Shown here: one piece after another, positions 1-7,915 of the stretch
How the letters are laid out: every line of letters starts with the position of its first letter
Position numbering within the stretch: position 1 is the first letter of the stretch
Source: Flavobacteriaceae bacterium UBA3591
GTDB lineage: Bacteria; Bacteroidota; Bacteroidia; Flavobacteriales; Flavobacteriaceae
NCBI GenBank assembly: GCA_002375695.1
Contig: DFMO01000006.1
Span: forward strand, 124,001-188,000
Direction: 5' to 3'
Length of the DNA: 64,000 nt
The notes under the pieces: model-generated
Seen by the model: only the letters and a program-made list of their open reading frames with translations
The model's database searches: none
Told to the model about the DNA's origin: nothing
Program-made: the position numbers and the translations under genes

Positions 1-1023
1 AAACGCGTTTTAACAGATATTGGCGACAATCAATCTATCGAAAATCACTTAAGTACATATAGCTACCGGTTAAAAAAGATGAATCAATTTTTAAAAAAGT
101 GTAACGATAAAACGCTTTTTTTAATTGATGAATTTGGAACAGGAAGTGACCCCGAATTAGGTGGCGCTTTGGCCGAAACTTTTTTGGAAGTATTTTACGA
201 ACGAAACGCTTTTGGGATAATTACAACGCATTATACCAATTTAAAGTTGCTGGCAAACGAGTTACCGCACGCTATGAATGCAAACATGCAATTTGACAGT
301 CGCACTTTAGAGCCCCTGTATCAACTACATTTGGGCGAAGCCGGAAGCAGTTACACTTTTGAAGTAGCGCAAAAAAACGGTATTCCGTATAGCTTAATTA
401 ACAAGGCAAAGAAAAAAATTGAACGTGGTAAAGTACGTTTTGACAAGACTATTGCCAATTTACAAAAAGAGCGATCAAATCTTCGAAAGACTTCACAATC
501 GTTAAAATCGGAAGAACAAAAAGCACGAATTGAAAGCAAACAGTTGGAAGAAATAAACGCGCGCGTTCAAGAAAAGCTTGAAAGCTATCAGGAATTATTT
601 GATGCCAACCAAAAGCTCATTAGCTTAGGTAGAAAGGTTGATACGCTTGCCGAAAAATATTTCAATAATAAAAGGAAAAAGCAACTAATTGACGAATTGC
701 TAAAAGTGGTTATGGTTGAAAACAGTAAACGAAAAAAAGTTGCGCCAAAGGTTAAAAAGGTAATTAAAGCAAAAGAAAAGGCTGTTATTAAGGAGGTGGA
801 GAAAAAAGTTGAAGTAATTCGTGAGCGTAAAAAGGAGGAAAAGGAAAAAGCAAAAAAGCTGCCGCCACCAAAGCCAAAAGTACCTTTAAAATTAGGCGAT
901 AGAGTACGAATGATAGACGGTCGCGCAATTGGTACAATTGATAAAATTGAAAAAAACAAAGCCACTGTAAACTACGGTATGTTTACTACAAATGTTAGTG
1001 TGGATGAACTTGAAAAAGTTTAA
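1..1023 (+). CDS. mutS2: MutS2-family DNA mismatch repair ATPase, 3' part
   Basis: The frame is open from base 1, so the N-terminal half lies outside the window. The visible 340 residues begin at the Walker B region of a MutS-type ABC ATPase (VLTDIGDNQSIENHLSTYS), followed by the conserved DEFGTGSDP signature (residues 40-48) and a TTHYTNLK motif. After the ATPase come about 150 residues of Lys/Glu-rich coiled coil, then a small KOW-like beta domain (LGDRVRMIDGRAIGTI) at the C-terminus. MutS2 proteins act on branched DNA or stalled ribosomes and usually end in a Smr nuclease domain. This one stops without it. A stand-alone Smr protein lies at 32.5 kb. The ATPase assignment is certain. The exact role (recombination or ribosome rescue) is inferred from the family only. 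Confidence 0.93.
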   Translation, partial: KRVLTDIGDNQSIENHLSTYSYRLKKMNQFLKKCNDKTLFLIDEFGTGSDPELGGALAETFLEVFYERNAFGIITTHYTNLKLLANELPHAMNANMQFDSRTLEPLYQLHLGEAGSSYTFEVAQKNGIPYSLINKAKKKIERGKVRFDKTIANLQKERSNLRKTSQSLKSEEQKARIESKQLEEINARVQEKLESYQELFDANQKLISLGRKVDTLAEKYFNNKRKKQLIDELLKVVMVENSKRKKVAPKVKKVIKAKEKAVIKEVEKKVEVIRERKKEEKEKAKKLPPPKPKVPLKLGDRVRMIDGRAIGTIDKIEKNKATVNYGMFTTNVSVDELEKV

Positions 1024-1042
1024 AATTATTTAAAAGGCGTAA

Positions 1043-1453
1043 TTGTTGCAACAACTTAAAACACATAAAATTATTTTATTTGATGGCGTATGCAATCTCT
1101 GCAATAACTCGGTTAATTTTGTGATTAAACGCGATAAAAACAATGTTTTTAAGTTTGCAGCCTTGCAAAGTGAGGTTGGTTTAAAATTAGCCAGTCAATT
1201 AAATATAGATACATCTAATTTAGATTCTATTATCCTTATTGACAACGGCAAACACTATAAAAAGTCTAATGCAGCGCTTTTTATAGCCAAACATCTATCA
1301 GGCTTTTGGCCACTGCTTTTCGGTTTTATTATTTTACCTAAGTTTACAAGAGATAGTGTATATGATTACGTAGCTAAAAACCGTTATAATTGGTTTGGAA
1401 AAAAAGACGAATGTATGCTCCCTACTGCCGAACTTAAATCAAAATTTTTGTGA
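1043..1453 (+). CDS. DCC family thiol-disulfide oxidoreductase (DUF393)
   Basis: A 136-residue protein with the family signature LFDGVCNLCNNSVNFV near the N-terminus. Cys17 and Cys20 form a CxxC pair that gives the thioredoxin-like redox motif. A downstream RDSVYDYVAKNRYNWFGK segment is also typical of DUF393/YuxK-like proteins. The reading starts at a TTG 20 bases after the mutS2 stop. A second TTG follows at once and no ATG fits, so the precise start is uncertain. It probably shares a transcript with mutS2. The substrate is unknown, as for most of this family. The next gene points towards it and the two stop codons are adjacent. Confidence 0.85.
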   Translation: MLQQLKTHKIILFDGVCNLCNNSVNFVIKRDKNNVFKFAALQSEVGLKLASQLNIDTSNLDSIILIDNGKHYKKSNAALFIAKHLSGFWPLLFGFIILPKFTRDSVYDYVAKNRYNWFGKKDECMLPTAELKSKFL

Positions 1454-2251
1454 TTAATTAAAAGTTTGGCCCGTATTTATGCTTCCGGGCGAGTCAATCC
1501 TCGGATTGTTCCAAAGAAAATCGTTATAAGAATTTCCAGTTCCAGATAGCTGAAGTGAATAACCCGGATCGGTTGTATTCGTAGATTCTTTTACGCCCAC
1601 ATCTGTAGAGTTAACTCCATTTGCAGGGCCAGTGGTAGCCATTAAAACACCTTCGTAGCTTAAAAATTGTACAACCACACTTCCTCTTACAATTGCAATA
1701 CCATCATTAGGTCCGTTTTGTATATCGGCTATTGGAAAAGACAAAACCCCAATATTATTAGAAGTATTTGGTAAAATACCACTTAATGCTACCGTTTTAT
1801 AATTTGTGCCAGTAGCACCGTTATAAAAGTATAAGGAATAAAGCGATAAATCGGTTCCGGTGGGGCCGGCAATTTCAACAAATTCACCCGCATCAGTGCC
1901 TTTGTTTTTATAGTGAAACTCATTTATCCAAATTTCGGGTGAAGGAATTGTAACACAAAAAATGTTAGTCCAAACTCCACCATCCCAGATTTGCAAACAG
2001 CTTTCACCTGCGCCATTATTCATTACAAAAACCATTAATCCGGCCTCCGAAATATTTGGCGTTATTAAATTTCGAGCGACAATGGTGGGTACCCTTGGCG
2101 GCATAAATCCTTTATAGGTATTACCACCATCTACGGTGCTTTTAATTTCGAGCATTGCCGAGGGTGTGGGTTCAGTGGTGCCAATTCCTACTTGACTGAG
2201 TAATACAGAAGAATAAAACGCTACCCCGATAAAAAGAAGAAGTTTTCTCAT
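1454..2251 (-). CDS. Secreted lamin-tail-domain-like protein
   Basis: About 265 residues from the ATG at 2251, which opens a clear signal peptide (MRKLLLFIGVAFYSSVLLSQ). The frame is open upstream to 2323, but that longer start would overlap a good promoter at 2321-2351, so 2251 is preferred. The mature N-terminus (QVGIGTTEPTPSAMLEIKS) is the usual opening of flavobacterial surface proteins. The C-terminal half (IWINEFHYKNKGTDAGEFVEI) resembles a lamin-tail (LTD) beta-sandwich, a fold common in exported adhesins and nucleases. I see no T9SS sorting domain and no catalytic motif. It ends exactly beside the DCC protein gene. A 17-base palindrome lies just upstream of the start. Confidence 0.7.
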   Translation of the reverse strand: MRKLLLFIGVAFYSSVLLSQVGIGTTEPTPSAMLEIKSTVDGGNTYKGFMPPRVPTIVARNLITPNISEAGLMVFVMNNGAGESCLQIWDGGVWTNIFCVTIPSPEIWINEFHYKNKGTDAGEFVEIAGPTGTDLSLYSLYFYNGATGTNYKTVALSGILPNTSNNIGVLSFPIADIQNGPNDGIAIVRGSVVVQFLSYEGVLMATTGPANGVNSTDVGVKESTNTTDPGYSLQLSGTGNSYNDFLWNNPRIDSPGSINTGQTFN

Positions 2252-2253
2252 AA

Positions 2254-2270
2254 CTATGTAATTTACATAG
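2254..2270. promoter_or_regulatory. Perfect 17-base palindrome before the start codon
   Basis: CTATGTAA-T-TTACATAG, an 8+8 base inverted repeat with one central base, lies only 3 bases upstream of the ATG at 2251. It would be transcribed as part of the 5' leader of the lamin-tail protein. It could be a DNA operator or a small hairpin that hides the start. The palindrome is seen directly; the function is inferred. Confidence 0.4.
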
Positions 2271-2320
2271 CTAAGAAGTAATAGTTCAAATGCCGATTGG
2301 GTTTTTAACCGGGGAGAATG

Positions 2321-2351
2321 CAAATTTAATAATTAATGTTTTATTTCACAA
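2321..2351 (-). promoter_or_regulatory. Promoter of the lamin-tail protein gene
   Basis: On the minus strand, TTG (complement of 2349-2351) is followed after 20 bases by TAAATTTG (complement of 2321-2328), which fits the Bacteroidota -33/-7 consensus TTG...TAnnTTTG. It predicts a leader of about 65 bases to the ATG at 2251. Confidence 0.5.
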
Positions 2352-2439
2352 TAAAATAAGGAAAATTTAAATTTTTAACAATTTTACTTTATTTATTTTG
2401 AGGTAGTAACATTTTAATTGAAGATTGTGTTAATAAAAA

Positions 2440-2463
2440 AACCTCTACGTTGCCGTAGAGGTT
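2440..2463 (-). terminator. Rho-independent terminator of the Lrp gene
   Basis: A 10-bp stem (AACCTCTACG / CGTAGAGGTT) with a TTGC loop. Reading on the minus strand it is followed by seven T. It lies just downstream of the Lrp-family gene. Confidence 0.85.
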
Positions 2464-2484
2464 AGAAATAAATTAAACTGTAAC

Positions 2485-2964
2485 TTATATCTCATTAAAT
2501 ATTGAGTGCAACAGTCTTTTTTTGTCATTAATACTTTCTTCCATAGAAATCATAGTCTCGGTTCTGCTTACACCTTCTATGTCGTCTATTTGATAGATTA
2601 CATCTTTAGCGTGTGCCGTATCGCGAGCTCTAATTTTACAGAAAATATTAAACTTACCGGTAGTTACGTGTGCCACGGTAACAAAAGGAATTTCGCTAAT
2701 ACGCTCTAAAACAAATTGCGTTTGCGATGTCTTAAAGATAAATACACCTACGTATGCAATAAAAGCGTATCCTAACTTTTTATAATCTACTTGAAGAGAA
2801 GAACCGGTAATAATTCCAGCTTCTTCCATTTTTTTTACTCTTACATGAATTGTTCCTGCAGAAATTTCTAATTTCTTTGCAATGTCTGTAAAGGGGATTC
2901 TTGTGTTATCAATTAAAAGATCAAGAATTTTGTGGTCTGTGTCGTCTAATTTAAATTTGGGCAT
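2485..2964 (-). CDS. Lrp/AsnC family transcriptional regulator
   Basis: 159 residues with the normal two-domain layout. The N-terminal winged helix-turn-helix (about residues 5-60: LDDTDHKILDLLIDNTR...) binds DNA. The C-terminal RAM/AsnC ligand-binding domain (about 70-145) forms the alpha-beta sandwich that oligomerises into octamers and senses amino acids. Length and domains are complete. A possible -7 element, TAGTTTTG, lies at 2982-2989 on the minus strand, about 18 bases before the ATG. The gene ends at a strong terminator. Which amino acid or regulon it serves cannot be told from the sequence. No amino acid metabolism gene lies beside it. Confidence 0.93.
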   Translation of the reverse strand: MPKFKLDDTDHKILDLLIDNTRIPFTDIAKKLEISAGTIHVRVKKMEEAGIITGSSLQVDYKKLGYAFIAYVGVFIFKTSQTQFVLERISEIPFVTVAHVTTGKFNIFCKIRARDTAHAKDVIYQIDDIEGVSRTETMISMEESINDKKRLLHSIFNEI

Positions 2965-3013
2965 ATTTTCTAATTTTTTTGCAAAACTATGAAGTTTTGA
3001 CGTAAAAAAGAAC

Positions 3014-4159
3014 CTATTTCACAAATATTAATAAAGAATTATTCATTCTATCAACTAAATCTGAAATTTTTGCGCCAACCGTTAAATTATTTTGAGGAAT
3101 TGTTAAAATCTCCTCCCCTTTTATATCTTTTTCAAAGTGACCGTGGTAATTTTTTAAATTTCCCATTTCATCTATAAAAGGTTCAAAGATTATTTTTCCA
3201 TCTTTTAATGCCTCTTTATACTGAATTGCTACCGAAACTTGATCTTTTTGTCCCTTAATTTTAACATTTCTTAAGATAATATCTCTATAATTCTTCTGAT
3301 TTTCGGGAATTTTAAAATAATCGTTATAACTTAATTTATTATTTGAAGAAAGTATATTAAACACCGATAACAACGCGTAAAACACGTATTCTCTCGATTT
3401 TTCCCTTGCGTAATCTTGCCCACTGTGCCCTGCTTCAAATAAAATAGTAGGCACACCAGCCATTTGAAAAGAATCGCCTACGCAAGCATCATTAAAGCTG
3501 TCGTCATAGCGGCCAACTTGTCCAGGGATAAAAGTCTGTAAAACAGAGTTAATAGCCACTATGCGTTCCATAGCAACCTGTCGCGCAGGTGTTATTGAGC
3601 GTTCTTTATTTGCAGCTGGCGACAAAAATGACACTTGTGCAGCCTTGCCATTGCTAAGGCCAAAAATAGAGCGTTGATCGTGTAAATTTAGACACAATGA
3701 AGGATTAAGCATCTTAAAAGCTTCAGATAAACATTTGCTTTCCGGTTGCGATAATTCTTGCGCATCGCGGTTTAAATCTACATTGTTAGCGTTTTCTCGA
3801 GTGTAACTTCTAGCACCATCGGGGTTTAAAATAGGAAAAACATAAAATGAAAAGCTATTTAAAAACCTTTCTATTTCGGGTTGAAAATGTTCTTTTTGAT
3901 CGATGAATCGCAAAAAGTCGAAAATAGCTTTAGTAGTAGTAGATTCGTTGCCGTGCATTTGAGACCAACCAAGAACAATTTTCTTTCCATTCCCAATTTT
4001 TATTAATGGGATTGGCTCTCCTTTTTCCGAATACCATTTTTCAATTATTTCAAGTTTATCTTTATTATAATTTAAAAGCGGATTAATCGAATCGATATGT
4101 ATGTATCTGCCAGATAATCGATGTTCAAAATTTGAACGATACCAAGTGTGGATTTTCAT
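3014..4159 (-). CDS. M14 family zinc carboxypeptidase
   Basis: 381 residues with all the hallmarks of the M14 metallocarboxypeptidase fold. The zinc ligands are His69 and Glu72 in the MHGNES motif and His160 in LNLHDQR. The substrate-binding NVDLNRD motif has Arg131. The probable catalytic glutamate is Glu242 in ILFEAGHSG. There is no signal peptide, so the enzyme appears cytoplasmic and may trim peptides or peptidoglycan stems. The C-terminal 90 residues form a separate small domain of unknown role. The gene is divergent from the XRE regulator at 4453, and the 293 bases between them hold four similar palindromic boxes, so the regulator may control it. Confidence 0.88.
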   Translation of the reverse strand: MKIHTWYRSNFEHRLSGRYIHIDSINPLLNYNKDKLEIIEKWYSEKGEPIPLIKIGNGKKIVLGWSQMHGNESTTTKAIFDFLRFIDQKEHFQPEIERFLNSFSFYVFPILNPDGARSYTRENANNVDLNRDAQELSQPESKCLSEAFKMLNPSLCLNLHDQRSIFGLSNGKAAQVSFLSPAANKERSITPARQVAMERIVAINSVLQTFIPGQVGRYDDSFNDACVGDSFQMAGVPTILFEAGHSGQDYAREKSREYVFYALLSVFNILSSNNKLSYNDYFKIPENQKNYRDIILRNVKIKGQKDQVSVAIQYKEALKDGKIIFEPFIDEMGNLKNYHGHFEKDIKGEEILTIPQNNLTVGAKISDLVDRMNNSLLIFVK

Positions 4160-4199
4160 GCTGTAAATTTAATGTTTACAAAGTTAAACAAAGCAATGA

Positions 4200-4459
4200 T
4201 TACAATTGTAAACAAGTGTTTTAAGAGGTTGCGCTTACATTTGTAACCATAATTTATAAGTTTTACTCGCTTGTTATGGCTATGATTGATTACACACTAT
4301 TAAAACTACTTATTCAATTTTATTTCAGTGAATTAGGATGCGTTAATTGAAGTTAAAGTGTAAGCAAATTATAGTCTTTTCTACCTTGTTTTTGTATTTG
4401 TTGACAGAATGTATACATTTGTAAACATAGAATTATACAAATTTTTGTTACAATGGTAA
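4200..4459. promoter_or_regulatory. Four TTACAATTGTAA-like operator boxes
   Basis: Four copies of one 12-base palindromic motif lie in this divergent region: 4200-4211 (TTACAATTGTAA, perfect), 4235-4246 (TTACATTTGTAA), 4413-4424 (ATACATTTGTAA) and 4448-4459 (TTACAATGGTAA, overlapping the ATG of the XRE gene). Three are followed by AACA, AACC or similar bases. The third overlaps the -7 element of the XRE promoter. This is the arrangement expected for an autorepressor that also controls the M14 gene. The motif and its spacing are visible; the binding protein is inferred. Confidence 0.6.
4397..4423 (+). promoter_or_regulatory. Promoter of the XRE regulator gene
   Basis: A TTTTTG ending near 4394 is followed after 19 bases by TACATTTG (4414-4421), matching the Bacteroidota -33/-7 consensus. 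The -7 element lies inside the third palindromic box. Transcription would start about 25-30 bases before the ATG at 4453. Confidence 0.55.
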
Positions 4460-4863
4460 ACAGTACAGATTTTACAAAAAGGATTGAACAAATCTTAAGT
4501 TATTACAACTTAACAGCAGCAGCATTTGCCGAAGAAATAGATTTTAATCGTTCTACTATTTCACATTTATTGTCTGGCAGAAATAAACCGAGTTTGGAAT
4601 TTGTTATCAAGTTGTTTCAGAAATTTCCTGAGATCGATAAAGATTGGTTGTTATTCGGGAAAGGGAACTTCCCTACTACCCTTCAAAAAGAAACACCTAC
4701 TAGTGATGAAAAAACATCTAAAGCTAAGCCACCTGAAAATCTTGACTTATTTTCTAATAGTAAATCTGGAGCAAATTTGCCTGTGGAAGCTTCAGCAAAT
4801 AAAAAAGTAGATAAAATAGTGTTCTTCTATAACGATGGTACTTTTAATGTCTATGAAAATTGA
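4453..4863 (+). CDS. XRE-family helix-turn-helix transcriptional regulator
   Basis: 136 residues. An N-terminal XRE/Cro-type helix-turn-helix (about residues 8-65) reads RIEQILSYYNLTAAAFAEEI then NRSTISHLLSGRNKPS, the usual recognition helix. It continues into a conserved FPEIDKDWLLFGKG motif found in many Bacteroidota XRE regulators. The rest (about 75-136) is a low-complexity linker and a short tail of unknown role. There is no enzymatic or ligand domain. Four palindromic boxes in and around its promoter suggest autoregulation. It is probably co-oriented with, but not clearly co-transcribed with, the lipoprotein gene that follows 43 bases later. Confidence 0.88.
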   Translation: MVNSTDFTKRIEQILSYYNLTAAAFAEEIDFNRSTISHLLSGRNKPSLEFVIKLFQKFPEIDKDWLLFGKGNFPTTLQKETPTSDEKTSKAKPPENLDLFSNSKSGANLPVEASANKKVDKIVFFYNDGTFNVYEN

Positions 4864-4906
4864 GCTTATTCGGTTATTTTTTCGGAAATTCGCGTAAAAA
4901 ATTATT

Positions 4907-5278
4907 ATGCGTTTTCTGGTAGGATTTTTGGCTCTTTTTCTATTTATTGGATGTTATAATGTGCAACGCGATTGCACTAATTTTAAGACTGGTACTTTTA
5001 AATTTGAAGCCCTTTCGGGTACTGAGGTTTTTAAAACTACCATTGTGCGTAACGACACACTCGAGGTTGATTATTACGAAGGAAAAACCGATTCGTCATC
5101 CATACGATGGATAAATGATTGCGAATATGTTTTAAAGAAGATAAACCCAAAAAATCAGGCCGAAAAGAAAGCAATTTTAATAAAAATTCTTTCAACCCAT
5201 AATGACGAATACACTTTTGAGTTTAGTGAGGTGGGAAAAACTACAAAGAGTACCGCTACTGCCAAACGAATTAAATAA
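4907..5278 (+). CDS. Small lipoprotein (family often mislabelled DNA topoisomerase IV)
   Basis: 123 residues with an SPII signal: a hydrophobic stretch ending FLFIGC, with the lipid-bearing Cys at residue 16. The mature part (QRDCTNFKTGTFKFE, then WINDCEYVLKKINPKN) has a conserved Cys pair and beta-rich pattern. From memory this family is widespread in Flavobacteriia. It has been named DNA topoisomerase IV in some databases, apparently because its gene often lies beside parC/parE. Nothing in the sequence suggests topoisomerase activity. Here the gene is 40 kb from parE and parC. Function unknown; probably a periplasmic or outer membrane lipoprotein. Confidence 0.75.
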   Translation: MRFLVGFLALFLFIGCYNVQRDCTNFKTGTFKFEALSGTEVFKTTIVRNDTLEVDYYEGKTDSSSIRWINDCEYVLKKINPKNQAEKKAILIKILSTHNDEYTFEFSEVGKTTKSTATAKRIK

Positions 5279-5309
5279 GTTTAAAGTTTTTGGGAGCTTA
5301 AAATTAGGC

Positions 5310-7367
5310 TTAAAGAAAGTATTTGCCAAGGATTGTAAACAAGGTTTCTTGTTCAATAGGCTTGGTTAAATATTCATTCATTCCTACGCTTTTTCCGTGT
5401 TCTACAGCTTCTTTTGTAGCATCTGCAGAAAAGCCCAGTATTACGGCTTTATTTCGAATATTTCTCAAATACTTTACAATTTCGAAACCATCTTTTCCCG
5501 GCATGTGCACATCCATAAAAATTAAATCGTAATTCTTAGTAGCGCATTTTAAAATAGCTTCGTCCCCGTCTACCGCAAAATCGGGGTCAATTTTTTTCTT
5601 TGATAAAATTTTACCTAAAATCATTCGGTTTAAAATATTATCGTCTACTATAAGTACGCTTAAATGACTTAAATTTCGGTACTTTCTATCTATTTTCTTT
5701 TTTTCTTTTAAATCTATTTTAGGAAATTTTAGGGTAACTGTAAAAGTGGAACCCTTTCCTATTTCACTTTCAACATGAATGGTTCCTTGCATTAAAACCA
5801 CCATCATTTTAGTAATAGCTAAGCCTAATCCGCTACCTTGGTGTTTTTTTGTTATTCCGAAATCGAGCTGTTTAAAGCGTTCAAAAATTACATCTAATTG
5901 CGAAGGATTTATACCAATACCCGTATCTATTACCGACACCTTTATTTGTAATTCATCGCCTATTTCTATTTCATGATAATTGATTGTAACACTACCCTTA
6001 TCTGTAAATTTAACAGCATTGCTAACTAAGTTTGTAAAAATCTGTTCGGTTCTGGAAATATCTCCAATTACGCTTTTAGAATTTGGAAATTCTTCAAAAT
6101 TTGTATTTACCTCTAAACCTTTTACTGTAGCAGCTTGCGAATAAATTGCTACAATTTTTTTAAGCGCCGATAACGGTTTAAAAGCTTGTTGGGCCAATTC
6201 TAATCTACCCGATTCAATTTTATCTATATTCAGTACGTTGTTTACAAGATTGAGCAGCGTTCGCGACGAGTTTTGCATTAATTTTAAAAACTCGCGTTCT
6301 CCTTCAGAAAGTCGCTTGCCTTCTAATATTTCAGAAATACTTAAAATAGCACTCAGTGGTGTTCTAATTTCATGACTCATATGCGAAAGAAACTGAGTTT
6401 TAGCAATAGAAGCTCTTTCGGCTCTATTTCGGGCTATTTTTAGTTCTTCGTTTACTTCGCTAAGTCGTTGGTTTGTAGCTAAATATTGGGCGGAGCGTTG
6501 TCGTGCTAATAAAAAGAAATAGGCTAATAGCGATATTAGCAACGATAAAAACATGGCTATGGCCAACAAATAATTTTGGGATGCTGTGGCTCTAAATTCA
6601 TTTTCATTGTTAAACATAAAAATAAATTGCCACGCTACATTTTTTACACCTGCGATTGGGTACAGGTTTAGGGTTACAATTTCATCTTTTTTAAATGCTT
6701 CGGGTTTTGGTTGATTGTAACTATAAAACAATTTTCCCGCGTCATCCCTAACCTGTACGCTAAAAAGGTTTTGTTTAAAACTTATATTGTCAAATTGTTT
6801 TCTAAAATTTACACCAGCTGTAATTGTACCTTGAAAACCATTGCCATAATACATAGGTACATCTACCAAGAAAGCTTTTCCCTGCTGGGTAAGTTCAACC
6901 CAGTTTGTAATATTTGTAGTGGTATCGAGCGAAGATTTAATCCAACTATCAATCCTGTATTCTATCTTTTTTAAATCTAGATTGAGTGCCTCAATATTAG
7001 GCTCTAAAGGTGCAATAAACTTAATAACGCCTGTACTATCTATAAATTCAACAAAATCTATAGATTGGTGTCTTTTAATTATACGAAGGGATTCTGAATT
7101 AAGATGTTGCTTAAAATCTCCATCACTAACCTCAATTCTATCGCGTAAATCTTCTAATGACCCAATGTTATTACGAATAATGTTTTCAAAATCACTAAGC
7201 GTAATGTTGGCAGCAACCTCTAACTGTTGAAGCTTGTCTTTTTTTTGATCTTTAATGGTTTTAGTATAGCTTAAAACACTAAGAAAGGCCAGAAATAAAA
7301 ATAGCAGTATAGCAAATAAACCAAATTTAAATTTTCTGAAATAGATAAGAAATTTGGTTGAAATCAT
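5310..7367 (-). CDS. Hybrid sensor histidine kinase / response regulator
   Basis: 685 residues. A transmembrane helix at about 14-35, a periplasmic sensor region to about 265 (Cache-like by position, not proven), and a second helix at about 266-288 form the input part. The cytoplasmic part has a HisKA domain with phospho-accepting His332 (FLSHMSHEIRTPL). It is followed by a HATPase domain with N box Asn450, DTGIG (481-485) and GSGLG (511-515). A C-terminal receiver domain has Asp619 in MDVHMPGKDG and a Lys in the TKPI motif. All catalytic residues are present. There is no DNA-binding output domain, so the signal must pass to another protein, which is not adjacent. The stimulus is unknown. MscL follows upstream in the same direction. 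Confidence 0.94.
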   Translation of the reverse strand: MISTKFLIYFRKFKFGLFAILLFLFLAFLSVLSYTKTIKDQKKDKLQQLEVAANITLSDFENIIRNNIGSLEDLRDRIEVSDGDFKQHLNSESLRIIKRHQSIDFVEFIDSTGVIKFIAPLEPNIEALNLDLKKIEYRIDSWIKSSLDTTTNITNWVELTQQGKAFLVDVPMYYGNGFQGTITAGVNFRKQFDNISFKQNLFSVQVRDDAGKLFYSYNQPKPEAFKKDEIVTLNLYPIAGVKNVAWQFIFMFNNENEFRATASQNYLLAIAMFLSLLISLLAYFFLLARQRSAQYLATNQRLSEVNEELKIARNRAERASIAKTQFLSHMSHEIRTPLSAILSISEILEGKRLSEGEREFLKLMQNSSRTLLNLVNNVLNIDKIESGRLELAQQAFKPLSALKKIVAIYSQAATVKGLEVNTNFEEFPNSKSVIGDISRTEQIFTNLVSNAVKFTDKGSVTINYHEIEIGDELQIKVSVIDTGIGINPSQLDVIFERFKQLDFGITKKHQGSGLGLAITKMMVVLMQGTIHVESEIGKGSTFTVTLKFPKIDLKEKKKIDRKYRNLSHLSVLIVDDNILNRMILGKILSKKKIDPDFAVDGDEAILKCATKNYDLIFMDVHMPGKDGFEIVKYLRNIRNKAVILGFSADATKEAVEHGKSVGMNEYLTKPIEQETLFTILGKYFL

Positions 7368-7406
7368 TGCTAAAGTTAATAAAAAAAAACAGCTTAGTTT
7401 TATACT

Positions 7407-7847
7407 TTATTCTAAGGGTGCTTTTTTATTTTTAAGGAGCGTGTTTTGGTCTTCTAAAAGCTTTTCAATATTAGAAAGAAGTTGAATATTTTTAGGTGTT
7501 TCAACAGTTTTATCTTTTGGGTTTTCAGATTTTTTCTTGAATCTATTTATAAACTTTATTACTATAAAAATAGTGAATGCAATAATTAAAAAATCGATTA
7601 ATACTTCAAGTAATTCGCCATACCCAACGGCAACTTCTTCTGAAACATCTGTTGCTTTACGTAAAATATACTTTTTATTTGAAAGATTAACACCTTCGGT
7701 AAGCAGCGATAAAGGAGGCATTACCACCTTTTTTACAATAGTGCTAATAACATTATTAAAGGCTGTACCTATGACAATTCCCACCGCCATATCGATCATA
7801 TTGCCTTTAATGGCAAAATTTTTAAATTCTTGTAAAAATGCACCCAT
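7407..7847 (-). CDS. mscL: Large-conductance mechanosensitive channel MscL
   Basis: 146 residues, matching the family length. The N-terminal amphipathic helix and pore-lining TM1 (FKNFAIKGNMIDMAVGIVIGTAFNNVIS) are strongly conserved. They are followed by the periplasmic loop, TM2 (about 73-97: LLEVLIDFLIIAFTIFIVIKFI) and a charged C-terminal helix. MscL forms a homopentamer in the inner membrane that opens on hypo-osmotic shock to release solutes. It lies between cmk and the hybrid kinase on the same strand, with 40-70 base gaps, so co-transcription is possible but not shown. TAATATTG on the minus strand upstream is a weak -7 candidate. Confidence 0.97.
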   Translation of the reverse strand: MGAFLQEFKNFAIKGNMIDMAVGIVIGTAFNNVISTIVKKVVMPPLSLLTEGVNLSNKKYILRKATDVSEEVAVGYGELLEVLIDFLIIAFTIFIVIKFINRFKKKSENPKDKTVETPKNIQLLSNIEKLLEDQNTLLKNKKAPLE

Positions 7848-7915
7848 AGCCTATTTTTTAGGAGGCTACAATATTAGTAAAGATTTGAAAATTAAGAAAG
7901 AAAGATTTGCAAAAC

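Noticed and set aside
588..965. A 125-residue open frame on the minus strand inside mutS2
   Set aside because: It is the antisense shadow of a Lys/Glu-rich coiled coil, giving Phe/Ser-rich low-complexity protein.
4907..5278. Topoisomerase activity for the small lipoprotein
   Set aside because: It has a lipoprotein signal, is only 123 residues and has no topoisomerase motif. The database label comes from gene neighbourhood.
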